This document shows positions 54,216-63,199 of a DNA stretch of 64,000 nucleotides, piece by piece; position 1 is the first letter of the stretch, and the number at the start of each line of letters is the position of its first letter. The stretch spans positions 124,001 through 188,000 of the forward strand of contig CAYULD010000001.1 in assembly GCA_964445765.1 (NCBI GenBank), in the 5' to 3' direction. A program made the position numbers and the translations under genes. The DNA comes from JANPLD01 sp964445765. Its GTDB lineage: Bacteria; Pseudomonadota; Alphaproteobacteria; Rickettsiales; UBA8987. The notes below the pieces were generated by a model. That model was not told the DNA's origin. It saw only the letters and a program-made list of their open reading frames with translations, and did no database searches.

Positions 54216-55883
54216 TTAGCTTTTTACTTTCTTCTTAGCTGTTAGGTTGAAATTATAACTTGCGTTGAGCGATACAACAGGTTGATTAGAATAAGTTGTA
54301 TTATGAGGGGCATCACCGCTTGGTAAATTTACCCTTGCGGTAACATTTAATGCGTTATGAATAACACCTGCCCCAATAAAAACATTACCAGCTTTTGAAA
54401 TTTCTTGCTCGCCACCCTCTAAATTTTCAAGCCTTTTAGATGCATCATAACCTGCTTGCAGGAAAAATTTTCTCGCAGGGGTGAATTGTATAAAACTATT
54501 TAATAGTTGATGGGTTTCTTCTTCTGACTTTTCAAGATTAGCATTTACGCTTAAAGATAAAAACCTATTTATAGGGGCGTTATAAGTTAGCTCCGCATTA
54601 ATATTTTTTTCTAAAACTCCTTCATTTAATGTTTCATTTCTTGAAAATTTAATATGAGCTAGTGGATTAAAAAAGCTAATTTTTCCGTGTTGTTCAAAAT
54701 TTATTCCTAAGCCAAAGTGAGAGCAACCATAACCGCCAGAAAAATTTGCCTTTTCAGAATATAAAGCCGTTGTTGTAAAAAATCCTAGACCGGCAAGAGA
54801 TGGAATTCTAAAACTTGTTTCACTCTTAACACCAAATAAATTTTTTTCACCTCTCATTAAATAACTAACACCTAAGCCATAGGTAAAATTTGCATCTGTT
54901 CTTTTTGTTCCTAAATAGGTTTCTAAACTTTGGCTCTCAAATATTGAAAAATTATGATTATGAGGCAAATATATTGGACGATTTTCAGTTAGTTCGTGAT
55001 CAAAATTATTATAACTTACCACTGCATCTATTCCTAAAAAACCATCTTCATCTTGCTTAACTGGCTTATAGCCCCTAAAAATTGTATTATTAACCCTTGC
55101 ACCTAATGGGTTATTTGGGTTATCGGCAGATTTTTCAAACATTAAATTAGAAGAAACCATATAATTAAAACCATTATTGCTCATTCTATTCATTGATAAA
55201 AAGGCATTCGTAGATGGTTTTTTATTGCCATTTTCATCAGTTATTTCTGCATTATTTAGACCAAACATATTTGTTGTGATATGCGGCAAATATTGATCGT
55301 GAGAGTGATTATTATTTTTTGTCTGCCCGTGTCCAAAATTTGTTGGCAACCATTTTTGACTATTTGCATCATAAACTAAATGAGTATTTGATGGGTCAAG
55401 CAAGCCTTCTTCTAAATGGTGTTGAACATCTGAAAACCCAACCGCAGATTTTGCAAGTTGTTTTAGTTTTAACCTTTCATTGGCTTCAAAAGAAGGGTCA
55501 TAGCCAATAATACTATGCCCGTGATTATGAGGAATATCTTGCTGGCTCAAAAATTCTTTTTGCTGATTTCTTAGAGTTTCTTTATTAGTTTTAGAAAATT
55601 TATTTCCACCGGCTTCAAAATATGCAACCTCTAAACAAGCTATAAATTTTTTATAATCAGTAAAATTTAATTCTTCATTATTATATTTATTATGAAATAA
55701 ATCTAATGCTAAATTTGGTAAATAAAAATCTTCACCACTAAAATAGTCATCTATATTTAATCCAACTTGAGAGAAAAATTTTTGATTATTCTTAAATGCA
55801 TCATTAAATTTTTTATTAGCACCCTTATTTTTGCTAATGTAAAAATTTATCATTCCTAGGGCTATTTCTAATTGCTCTTCCAT
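54216..55883 (-). CDS. Unknown His-rich protein with a beta-barrel-like C-terminal half
   Basis: 555 residues. The first 170 or so are helical without a signal peptide. Then comes a His-rich part (DIPHNHGHSIIGYDP and KNNNHSHDQYLPH). From about residue 215 it shows alternating polar/apolar strands with turns, as in outer-membrane barrels, ending VVSLNASYNFNLTAKKKVKS. I do not recognise a family. The missing signal peptide is odd for a barrel; an alternative is a cytoplasmic start followed by a non-classical export route, or a mis-annotated start, but no better ATG is seen. It follows parE convergently, 13 bp apart. Confidence 0.55.
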   Translation of the reverse strand: MEEQLEIALGMINFYISKNKGANKKFNDAFKNNQKFFSQVGLNIDDYFSGEDFYLPNLALDLFHNKYNNEELNFTDYKKFIACLEVAYFEAGGNKFSKTNKETLRNQQKEFLSQQDIPHNHGHSIIGYDPSFEANERLKLKQLAKSAVGFSDVQHHLEEGLLDPSNTHLVYDANSQKWLPTNFGHGQTKNNNHSHDQYLPHITTNMFGLNNAEITDENGNKKPSTNAFLSMNRMSNNGFNYMVSSNLMFEKSADNPNNPLGARVNNTIFRGYKPVKQDEDGFLGIDAVVSYNNFDHELTENRPIYLPHNHNFSIFESQSLETYLGTKRTDANFTYGLGVSYLMRGEKNLFGVKSETSFRIPSLAGLGFFTTTALYSEKANFSGGYGCSHFGLGINFEQHGKISFFNPLAHIKFSRNETLNEGVLEKNINAELTYNAPINRFLSLSVNANLEKSEEETHQLLNSFIQFTPARKFFLQAGYDASKRLENLEGGEQEISKAGNVFIGAGVIHNALNVTARVNLPSGDAPHNTTYSNQPVVSLNASYNFNLTAKKKVKS

Positions 55884-55954
55884 TACTTAGTAAACTGTTA
55901 TAGTATAACACTTAATAAGTAATTTTTTAGGATAATCAAGCATTTTAAGAGAAG

Positions 55955-56129
55955 GCCCGTAATTATAAAAAGGGGGGAATGGGAATAATTACGGGCGTTT
56001 TAAGTTTCTTAGAGGAAACTTTAAGCTCATAGCATTGGGGGAATGCTAATTCTCTACTTGAGCTAATTTAAGCGGAATTAACCGCCAACCCTTAAAGCTA
56101 CTGCTTTTTGGGTATCTTGTGCAAAAAGC
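55955..56129. other. Cluster of consecutive hairpins (possible structured RNA)
   Basis: In 175 bp there are: a perfect 12-bp stem GCCCGTAATTAT/ATAATTACGGGC (55955-55996) with an 18-nt G-rich loop; TTAAGTTTC/GAAACTTTAA (about 55999-56023); AGCATT/AATGCT around GGGGG (56031-56047); GCGG/CCGC (about 56071-56084); and GCTTTTTG/CAAAAAGC (56103-56129). No ORF fits. It lies downstream of flgE and upstream of the 555-residue gene, both on the minus strand, so it could be a 3' UTR with a terminator, a 5' leader or a small RNA. Confidence 0.45.
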
Positions 56130-56134
56130 TAAAA

Positions 56135-58261
56135 TTATAGCTGTTTTAATTCGTCAAATAATTCACCAACTTTTCTTAATACATTTGCTGATGCACCATA
56201 TGCTTGTTGTGATACAATTAATGCTGTAAGCTCTGAGCCAATCTCAGCAGTTGAAACCTCCAAAGCACCCGGAACTATTGTTCCAACGCCTGCATCACCA
56301 ACTTCACCTAAATTTGCACCACCAGAATCACTATTAGATGAAAATGCATTACCTGATTCTTGCGTCATACCATTTGGGTTTGCAAAGGTAACGATAGGCA
56401 ATTTATAAACAACTGAGCTTAGCGAGTTATCAAAAACCGCTGTAACTAAGCCCTCAGCGTTGATTTGCAAGGCTTGTAACCTACCTGTAGGGAAACCATT
56501 TTGGCTTAAATTATCAACTGAATATTGCCCACCAAATTGAGATAAACCATCAGATTTACCAATCCCAACATCGCCCGCTGTTCCAAGCCTCAAATTTAGA
56601 GTTTGAGGGACTGCTAAACCTGCTGGATCAAGAATAATATCACCCGCTATAGATGCTCCAACAGTTGTAGGACCAGAAACAGATTTTAGCGTTCCATCAC
56701 CATTAAATGAAACAACACCATAAGCAATTAAGCCATCATCTTTTAAGGAGCTTACTGCACCTGTAACTGCAGCTGGATCAGAAGCATATAACTCAACCGC
56801 CCAAGAGCCTTCATTTTCAGTATCTTTAATTTTTGCAAAAGCTAACCTTAAATCTAAAGGTTGCCCAAGTGATGTGTAAACAGTTATTGTCCTTGAGAAG
56901 TCAGCAGGTATAGCACCACTTGCCATATTCCTACCACCACCAACTGGTGCAGTTGCATCATAAACCGGTGGTATAGCCGTTGTTGTTAATGAAAATTCAT
57001 CTAATAAATCATCACCTGCTAAACTATCTGAAAAAGAAATTGTATCGGTTGGGTCAACATTATAAATATTAAGCGTTGCACTTCCAGTTGGGTTATTGAT
57101 TGTTGCTGCAATTTTTTGGTTTCCTGTTGAATCAACTGCATCTTTAAGATTGCCAAGTGAGGCAAATCTTGTACCAGTGCTGTTAAAAGTTATAGTATCA
57201 TCATCAAAACCAAGCCCTGCAACTAAACCGCTTGAAGCCACATCTGCAAACGCTAAACTACTATTTGCATCATCACCAGCCACATATAAAACACCATTAT
57301 TAACCCTTGCTCTTAAACCAGCTGTAGAATTTATAATTTGCGATAATTCATTCAAGTTTCTAAATTCACCTAAACTTGTGTTTGAGGTTGGCCTAAATTT
57401 ATAAGTGAAAGTTTTTGCACCAGTACCATCATTCACAGTTATTGTAAATTCTGCATTATCAACAAATGGTGCGGTTGTAAAAGTTGCGGTTGGCGATGTT
57501 ACACCACCAATTCCACCAGCAATATCATCAGATAAAGCAACACCGCCATAAGTGTAAACAAATGAATCACCAACACCAGTTGTAACCGTTAAAGTTGCAC
57601 CATTAGCAAAACCTGCTGGAATAATTATATCAGAGGCACTATTAGTTGCGTTAGCAGAGCTTACTGGATCTAATAAACCGCCAGCACCTTGCAACACATC
57701 TTCTTCTGCTCTTAAATTAATTTTTGCAGTAACTGAGGAAGTTGGCGTTGCAGTTCCAGTAATAGAAGCAGTGGAAACCGGGACTAAACTTGCTAAGTCT
57801 TTTGCTGATCTTGTATAAGTAGTGTTGCCTGAAACACCGGGTAACCTTCCCTCAGAATCCAAAGGCCAACCCAATAATGCATAACCTGCTTCATTCACCA
57901 AATAACCTTCAGCATTTGTTCTAAATGAGCCTGCTCTTGAATATAAAGTATCAATATTTCCACCCTCAGTGAATGAAGATAAACCCGCACGATTTGTAAC
58001 TGCAAAAAAACCATTACCTTGAATTGCTAAATCTGTGCCAGCACCTGTTGATTGAATTGAGCCTTGTGTATCAATATTTTGCCTGATTGAATCTAAAACA
58101 CCACCGCCAACCCTACCAGCAACAAGCGTTTGAAATGATGAAGATGATGACTTAAAACCAGTGGTATTTAAGTTCGCAATATTGTTTGAAATAATATTAA
58201 CCGCTGTAGACTGAGAAGTTAAACTTGTTAAACTTGCTGATAACGCACCGAATAAAGACAT
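56135..58261 (-). CDS. flgE: Flagellar hook protein FlgE
   Basis: FlgE builds the flagellar hook. The 708-residue protein has the N-terminal rod/hook motif SLTSQSTAVNIISNNIANLNTTGFK, GAGTDLAIQGNGFFAV, and the C-terminal SQQAYGASANVLRKVGELFDEL that forms the coiled-coil inner core. It is longer than the enteric protein because of a variable middle part. Last of a fliK-flgD-flgE row on the minus strand, 20 bp after flgD. Confidence 0.95.
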   Translation of the reverse strand: MSLFGALSASLTSLTSQSTAVNIISNNIANLNTTGFKSSSSSFQTLVAGRVGGGVLDSIRQNIDTQGSIQSTGAGTDLAIQGNGFFAVTNRAGLSSFTEGGNIDTLYSRAGSFRTNAEGYLVNEAGYALLGWPLDSEGRLPGVSGNTTYTRSAKDLASLVPVSTASITGTATPTSSVTAKINLRAEEDVLQGAGGLLDPVSSANATNSASDIIIPAGFANGATLTVTTGVGDSFVYTYGGVALSDDIAGGIGGVTSPTATFTTAPFVDNAEFTITVNDGTGAKTFTYKFRPTSNTSLGEFRNLNELSQIINSTAGLRARVNNGVLYVAGDDANSSLAFADVASSGLVAGLGFDDDTITFNSTGTRFASLGNLKDAVDSTGNQKIAATINNPTGSATLNIYNVDPTDTISFSDSLAGDDLLDEFSLTTTAIPPVYDATAPVGGGRNMASGAIPADFSRTITVYTSLGQPLDLRLAFAKIKDTENEGSWAVELYASDPAAVTGAVSSLKDDGLIAYGVVSFNGDGTLKSVSGPTTVGASIAGDIILDPAGLAVPQTLNLRLGTAGDVGIGKSDGLSQFGGQYSVDNLSQNGFPTGRLQALQINAEGLVTAVFDNSLSSVVYKLPIVTFANPNGMTQESGNAFSSNSDSGGANLGEVGDAGVGTIVPGALEVSTAEIGSELTALIVSQQAYGASANVLRKVGELFDELKQL

Positions 58262-58281
58262 AAATACCCCTTTTTATATTC

Positions 58282-59043
58282 TTAATTATTTGAATTTTGT
58301 TGTTGGTTATTTTCTGAGTTAGGATCAACATAATAGTTATTTGATATACTAAGTTGCCCTCCACCAAAAACATTTGCAACATTTGCGATTGATACTTTTA
58401 TTGGACTTTTTTCACTACCAAAAACCAAATTAGGCTGACCATTATTTGTATAATCAACCCCTGAAACAACGCCATTTGTTAAAGTTTGAATTTGAGTTGC
58501 CTTACCATCAACATCAAAACCATTAATAGTTATGCTATATTTTCCTTCTCTAACATTATTGCCTAAATCATCTTTGCCATTCCACTCAAATTTATGATTA
58601 CCACTTACATTCTGCCCTTCGCCCTTCCAGATAGTTTTGCCGCCTTCATCTTTAATTTCTATAGCGGTTGTTGCAAAACTTCTATCTAACTCATAAGAAA
58701 TAGTTTGCGTTTGAGCCTCAGGGAAAAAGTAAAACTCACCGCCAATATATTCAACTTGCCTATTAATAAAATTTGCAACTGATGAAGCCTGTGAGCTTGA
58801 AGATAATTTTAATAAATCTTTTAATGATGAATTAGTTTCAATAGATTGTTGAACAGTAGATAAATTCGCTAATTGGCTTGCCATTTTGTCAACTCCAAAA
58901 GGCTCTGTAGGGTCTTGATATTTAATTTGTGCCATAAAAAGCTGAAGGTAATCTTGGCTTGATTTTAAGAATGCATCAGCCCCTTGCTGAAATGAATTAG
59001 CTTGTATATTATTTGTAAATGCACTTCCTATAGCTGAAATCAT
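58282..59043 (-). CDS. flgD: Flagellar hook assembly protein FlgD
   Basis: FlgD is the scaffold cap for hook assembly. The 253-residue protein has the N-terminal DYLQLFMAQIKYQDPTEPFG with KMASQLANLSTVQQ, the family signature, then a FlgD Ig/Tudor-like domain with KTIWKGEGQNVSGNHKFEWN and GKYSITINGFDVDG. Placed between fliK and flgE. Confidence 0.95.
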   Translation of the reverse strand: MISAIGSAFTNNIQANSFQQGADAFLKSSQDYLQLFMAQIKYQDPTEPFGVDKMASQLANLSTVQQSIETNSSLKDLLKLSSSSQASSVANFINRQVEYIGGEFYFFPEAQTQTISYELDRSFATTAIEIKDEGGKTIWKGEGQNVSGNHKFEWNGKDDLGNNVREGKYSITINGFDVDGKATQIQTLTNGVVSGVDYTNNGQPNLVFGSEKSPIKVSIANVANVFGGGQLSISNNYYVDPNSENNQQQNSNN

Positions 59044-59058
59044 AAAAATTTAGTTAAG

Positions 59059-60378
59059 TTACACTAATATATTAAGCATTCCGTATGCCAAATTTCCACG
59101 ATATAAAGAACCTGAAGAAATCGCATAATTTGCAGAATTATCATTCGCGTTATTTGCATTATCTATGATGGGCAAGTTTTGGAAATCTTGCTCCAAAGAA
59201 AATGCAAATAAACTATTACCTCTTGACCAACTTTCTTGAGCCTGCTGATAAGCCTCAGAATTTCCGCCAGAATTTAAGTTAAAACTTAATGAGCCAGAAT
59301 CAGCTTTAATGCCGTTATCATTTAGAATTTTTTGTATTTCTGATGAATCTTTTTTCAGCATATCTAATGTGTCAGATTTATCCGCAAGAACCATAATTGC
59401 TGGCTTGCCTTCTGCTCCAAAATCAAATTTGATACTTACTTTTCCTAAATGAGCTGGCTCTAAATGTAGCTCTATAGAATTTTTACCCTTAGAAAAACTC
59501 GCAACTTTGTAATTTTGCTCTTGTGCAACTTCTCTAAAATTAAGCTCAGATTTAACTTCTGCATTTTTATTATGAGTGCCATCAATATGCCTATTAAACA
59601 CTGATTCGCCATCAGTATATAGAGAAGAATTTAAGTTAATCTCACCTTTTTGAGATTTATTTTGATTCTCAGAAATTAAATTGCTTTGAGGCAATCCAAA
59701 TGGATTTCTTGAAGCATTACTTACAAGCTCAATTGCTTTATTGAGATAATCATTTTTCTTAGAAAAGGCGAAAGATTCTAAATTATCTTGCCCTAATATT
59801 CTATCATCTTTTTTAGTAGTTGAATTATTCGCAACTAAATTTTCAACTACAGATAAATCCGCCTTTTTATCGCTTAGCTGATTAATTTCTGGCAGGCTAT
59901 TTTTTGTAATACTATCAAGGCTATTAATTTGAGGTTTTGCAATATTTGCAACTTCTAAAACTTCGTCAGTTGGAATTTCTACAAAATTAGGGTTAGAATT
60001 CTGCACCGCAGATAAACTTGGCTGATTTGAAATAACTTGCGATAAATAATTTGAAGCCTCCTCAGAAACTAAACCCTTCTGATTAGCAAGAATGTTATTA
60101 CTTAATTGATTTTCAACATTTAATTCAGTTAGCTCACCATCACCAATTTGTGCAAGCGGAATAAGAGAATCACTAACATCGGCAATATTTTCTAAATTAA
60201 CATTATTTAGAACTTGCGAAAATAAACTATCAACACCCTGCCCTTCACCCGCTAAAGAATTAGCTGCAACACTATTTTGCGAAGCCTGAACGCCATTACC
60301 ATTAGATATTCCATTTTTAGAAATAGCACCTGATGATGGGTTATTAGTTGCCAGAGATGTTAATAAATTATTTAGCAT
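59059..60378 (-). CDS. fliK: Flagellar hook-length control protein FliK
   Basis: The 439-residue protein is low-complexity and Asn/Ser-rich over most of its length, with a conserved C-terminal Flg_hook domain: SIELHLEPAHLGKVSIKFDF (family L.L.P..LG.v.v), then VLADKSDTLDMLKKDSSEIQ. It measures hook length and switches the export apparatus. First gene of the row, 15 bp before flgD. Confidence 0.88.
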   Translation of the reverse strand: MLNNLLTSLATNNPSSGAISKNGISNGNGVQASQNSVAANSLAGEGQGVDSLFSQVLNNVNLENIADVSDSLIPLAQIGDGELTELNVENQLSNNILANQKGLVSEEASNYLSQVISNQPSLSAVQNSNPNFVEIPTDEVLEVANIAKPQINSLDSITKNSLPEINQLSDKKADLSVVENLVANNSTTKKDDRILGQDNLESFAFSKKNDYLNKAIELVSNASRNPFGLPQSNLISENQNKSQKGEINLNSSLYTDGESVFNRHIDGTHNKNAEVKSELNFREVAQEQNYKVASFSKGKNSIELHLEPAHLGKVSIKFDFGAEGKPAIMVLADKSDTLDMLKKDSSEIQKILNDNGIKADSGSLSFNLNSGGNSEAYQQAQESWSRGNSLFAFSLEQDFQNLPIIDNANNANDNSANYAISSGSLYRGNLAYGMLNILV

Positions 60379-60538
60379 TAAAATTATTTTTATTAGCTGA
60401 GAATTATAAAGCTAAATCCGTGCCAAATTTATTCGTCATTACAAATCAATAAGTTATTTGAGGGTGGTATAAGAAGCAAGTTTAGAAAAATAATCTAGGT
60501 GCAATTTTTGCAAGATATTAATTTAAGAAGAAAGTAAA

Positions 60539-60702
60539 GGGAGCGTTCACTATACATAGATATATATGTCATTACCCGAATTTTTATAAAGATATCAATC
60601 TTTAGAAAAATTATAGGGTAATCTAAATCAATAGGTTAATGGATCGCCCTATAGTTGCTTCGCAACTCGGGCGATGACAATCTATACATAGTGAATACTC
60701 CC
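60539..60702. mobile_element. MITE-like palindromic element, copy 2
   Basis: Reverse-orientation copy of the 164-bp element at 30732-30895, with about five differences over the full length. Both ends match the terminal inverted repeats (GGGAGCGTTCACTATACATA and its mirror). The flanking 8-bp direct repeats are imperfect (AAAGTAAA and AAAATAAG), suggesting an older insertion or drift. It sits upstream of fliK in a 433-bp gap (60379-60811) without genes. Confidence 0.82.
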
Positions 60703-60731
60703 AAAATAAGAAAGGTAAGCAGAATTGATAA

Positions 60732-60780
60732 ATCCCCTCTCACCTTTTATAAAGGAAGAGGGTTTAGGGTGAAGGGGAAT
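60732..60780. repeat. Imperfect inverted repeat (REP-like)
   Basis: CCCCTCTCACC and GGGTGAAGGGG form the arms around a short A/T centre that contains GGAAGAGGG. Only one copy is seen in this window. It could be a dispersed repeat or a transcript end. Confidence 0.35.
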
Positions 60781-60811
60781 CCAATTAAATTTTTAGACTA
60801 AAAACACCTAT

Positions 60812-61051
60812 TTAAGCAGCATTTTTAAGCATATGGAATAAATCATCTTTTAGGCTAAGCCTCTTTTTCTTCAAGGTTTCAGCGTAAGAATCTGAAGTCG
60901 GCTGCCCAACCCCTTCAAGCCTTTCAACTTCTTTAGTAACATTATGATATTCATCAAAAATCCTTGCAAAATGTGCATCAGTAACTTTTAGATTGTGAAT
61001 TTTATCCTTAAATTCTGGAAATTCAGAAGCCAATTCGTGAGATTCAAGCAT
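60812..61051 (-). CDS. YdcH/DUF465 family small protein
   Basis: A 79-residue helical protein with the family pattern: an acidic start (LESHELASEFPEFKDKIHNL), HFARIFDEYHNVTKEVERLE, and a basic end LKKKRLSLKDDLFHMLKN. Function is unknown. Alphaproteobacterial genomes often have several copies. Single gene, with the PIN-like gene 63 bp upstream on the same strand. Confidence 0.85.
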   Translation of the reverse strand: MLESHELASEFPEFKDKIHNLKVTDAHFARIFDEYHNVTKEVERLEGVGQPTSDSYAETLKKKRLSLKDDLFHMLKNAA

Positions 61052-61114
61052 ATTAAATATTTTTTGGTTAGTAATTGATTATGCACAAGGCAAATTTTTC
61101 AACATTGATTATTG

Positions 61115-62329
61115 TCAAACAATTCCTCTACTTGAGTTAAATAATTCAGAATGAGCCATTCTTTGTGAAATAAAATCTGTAAATTTTCTTATTAATAAAT
61201 AAGGATTTCTATTTTCAGCTAAGGAATCTCTTCTCTTTTTCATAAAACCTTCAACTTCCCTCTCTAAAGCTACTGAAAATTTTGCGTCATCATGTAAATC
61301 TGATAAATCCATTTTTTCACAAGCATGATGTTCAGCTAACTGCCTTAAATAATGATCAGGATTAATTCTTAAACCAACTTTTTCAGAAAGCCCAGAATTT
61401 ACAACTCCCAAAATAAATTCATAACTATTAAGAGTTTTAACTGAAGTATTATCCGAAAGAGTTTTTTTAGATAAAATACCACTAAGCTGTTTTTGAAATT
61501 GAATATCATCAGTAATAACAAAAATATTTCCTCGTTTAGATTCTTTGTTATTTTGAGAATCATAAAATAGCATTTGGTCAAAAATCCCTCTTTCACCGAA
61601 ATCTAAATTTAATTCTGTTTGCTTAACTAGTTTTGGGATAATATTTTTCCTAAAACTAAAAGAATTTCCCGGATTTTCAATATTTATAAATTCGTTAAAA
61701 AGATTTTGGGCATTATCTAAAAATTCTTGTTCTAAATTATGATATTTATTTTTATCAATTTGAAATTCTATGTTATTGTTGTGAATATTAAATATTAACT
61801 CTACAAACAAATCACTAACACTACTATGTAGAACTGGATCATATGAAATTTTTTTACCATCTATTAATGGCAATAAAAACTCCCTATTTTGAAGCTCACC
61901 AAAAAAACCTCCCTCTTTAGAATTTTTTTCCAAAATTGTATCATCTAACAAAGTAGTTTGATTTTGCACTATCAAAAACCCTGTAAGCTCTAGTAAAACC
62001 GTTTTAGGAATTACCACTTTTAAGTTTAAACTAGTTAAAGCCTCAAGAAGAAATAGCCCAGATAAAGCTGGTTCATAATCAGAAAATTTTATTTCTTTTC
62101 CTACCCTATAATATTCGCTTGTAACTCCACTATCATTTTTAGTTACAAGATTTTCTAAAAATTCTGCAGTTTGTGGTAAAATTCGTGAATTAATAAAGCC
62201 ATCACCTGCACTTTTAGATGCCTTTGCTGTATATCTCCCAAAAGTTTCTTTTTGATTACTCGGAAATCTAAGAAAAAGCCTTGAGATATGATTTAATGCA
62301 CAAGTATCAAATATAATAGGTGAAGCCAA
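61115..62329 (-). CDS. Large PIN-domain-like protein of unknown function
   Basis: The 404-residue protein carries scattered PIN nuclease motifs: IIFDTCALN (D8), PKTVLLELTGF (E114), GERGIFDQMLFY (D251) and FVITDDIQFQ (D274/D275). The acidic residues are in PIN order but separated by a roughly 130-residue insertion that replaces the usual short spacer. No antitoxin-like partner gene is adjacent: neighbours are carD and the DUF465 gene. Ribonuclease activity is therefore a guess from the motifs. Confidence 0.55.
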   Translation of the reverse strand: MASPIIFDTCALNHISRLFLRFPSNQKETFGRYTAKASKSAGDGFINSRILPQTAEFLENLVTKNDSGVTSEYYRVGKEIKFSDYEPALSGLFLLEALTSLNLKVVIPKTVLLELTGFLIVQNQTTLLDDTILEKNSKEGGFFGELQNREFLLPLIDGKKISYDPVLHSSVSDLFVELIFNIHNNNIEFQIDKNKYHNLEQEFLDNAQNLFNEFINIENPGNSFSFRKNIIPKLVKQTELNLDFGERGIFDQMLFYDSQNNKESKRGNIFVITDDIQFQKQLSGILSKKTLSDNTSVKTLNSYEFILGVVNSGLSEKVGLRINPDHYLRQLAEHHACEKMDLSDLHDDAKFSVALEREVEGFMKKRRDSLAENRNPYLLIRKFTDFISQRMAHSELFNSSRGIV

Positions 62330-62419
62330 TGCAAAATGTAAAATTTGATTAATAAATTCAAAAATCTACAACATCATCTTAATAATCTAATTAGAAATAA
62401 AGACTATTTAAATTCTAAG

Positions 62420-63028
62420 TTAGGCTGCAATAGACTCATCATTATCTGATTCATCATCATTATCAGCCTCTAAAGCCGCAAGTTCTGCTGCTTTTTTGGC
62501 GGCTTCCTGAGCTTTTTTGATGAAGTAAGGATTCTTCTCGTTCATAGTTTTAACTAAATATTTTGAAGCCTCTTCAAGATCTAATTTTTTAACCGCAGAA
62601 ACCTCACGGGAAAGCCTTTCAAGTGCGTTTTCATAAATAATTCTTTCGCTGTAAGAACGCTCTGGATCATCAACATTTTTGTGTAAATCTCTAACAACTT
62701 CAGCAACTGAAATTATATTGCCAGAATTAATTTTTGTTTCATATTCTTTTGCCCTTCTGCTCCACATTCCTCTGCTAGATTTTGGCCTTTCAAGAAGAGT
62801 TTTATTCACTTCTAGCATTTCACTTGAACCAGATAAAGGTCTTAAACCAGATTTTTCAGCCCTAGCAACCGGAATTCTTAAAATCATTTTCTCTTTTTCA
62901 AATTCAATAACATATGTTTTTATTTCATACTCACCTACTTTTTGAGCTTCAACACCTTTTATTTCACCTACACCGTGAGATGGATATACAACTTTTGCAC
63001 CCTGCTTAAACTTAAGAACTGTTGACAT
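62420..63028 (-). CDS. carD: CarD/CdnL-type RNA polymerase-binding regulator
   Basis: The 202-residue protein starts with the RNA-polymerase-interacting Tudor-like domain (KFKQGAKVVYPSHGVGEIKGVE, EKMILRIPVARAEKSGLRPL) and continues with the helical DNA-contacting domain (MWSRRAKEYETKINSGNIISVAEVVRDL). CdnL proteins stabilise open complexes at rRNA and growth-related promoters in alphaproteobacteria. The Glu/Asp-rich tail (ALEADNDDESDNDES) is lineage-variable. Confidence 0.93.
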   Translation of the reverse strand: MSTVLKFKQGAKVVYPSHGVGEIKGVEAQKVGEYEIKTYVIEFEKEKMILRIPVARAEKSGLRPLSGSSEMLEVNKTLLERPKSSRGMWSRRAKEYETKINSGNIISVAEVVRDLHKNVDDPERSYSERIIYENALERLSREVSAVKKLDLEEASKYLVKTMNEKNPYFIKKAQEAAKKAAELAALEADNDDESDNDESIAA

Positions 63029-63141
63029 AGTAAATATAAATTATTTTAGTTGATAAAAATGATAGTGAAGCTAAAAATCACAAATGTGAGTAAATAATTT
63101 TAGCACCAAGAAAACCTACCCGCTTAAAAAGCAGTTCTGAA

Positions 63142-63168
63142 TTGCTTGTGAGGTATATATACCACAAA
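63142..63168. promoter_or_regulatory. Palindrome between divergent carD and modA-like genes
   Basis: GGTATATATACC (63152-63163) is a perfect 12-bp palindrome, extended outward by TTGTG on the left and ACAA on the right with two extra bases. It lies 37 bp upstream of the modA-like start. A possible operator or -10 region overlap; no regulator can be named. Confidence 0.35.
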
Positions 63169-63199
63169 ATTAGGCTAAAATAAACCTAAAATTTTAAGA

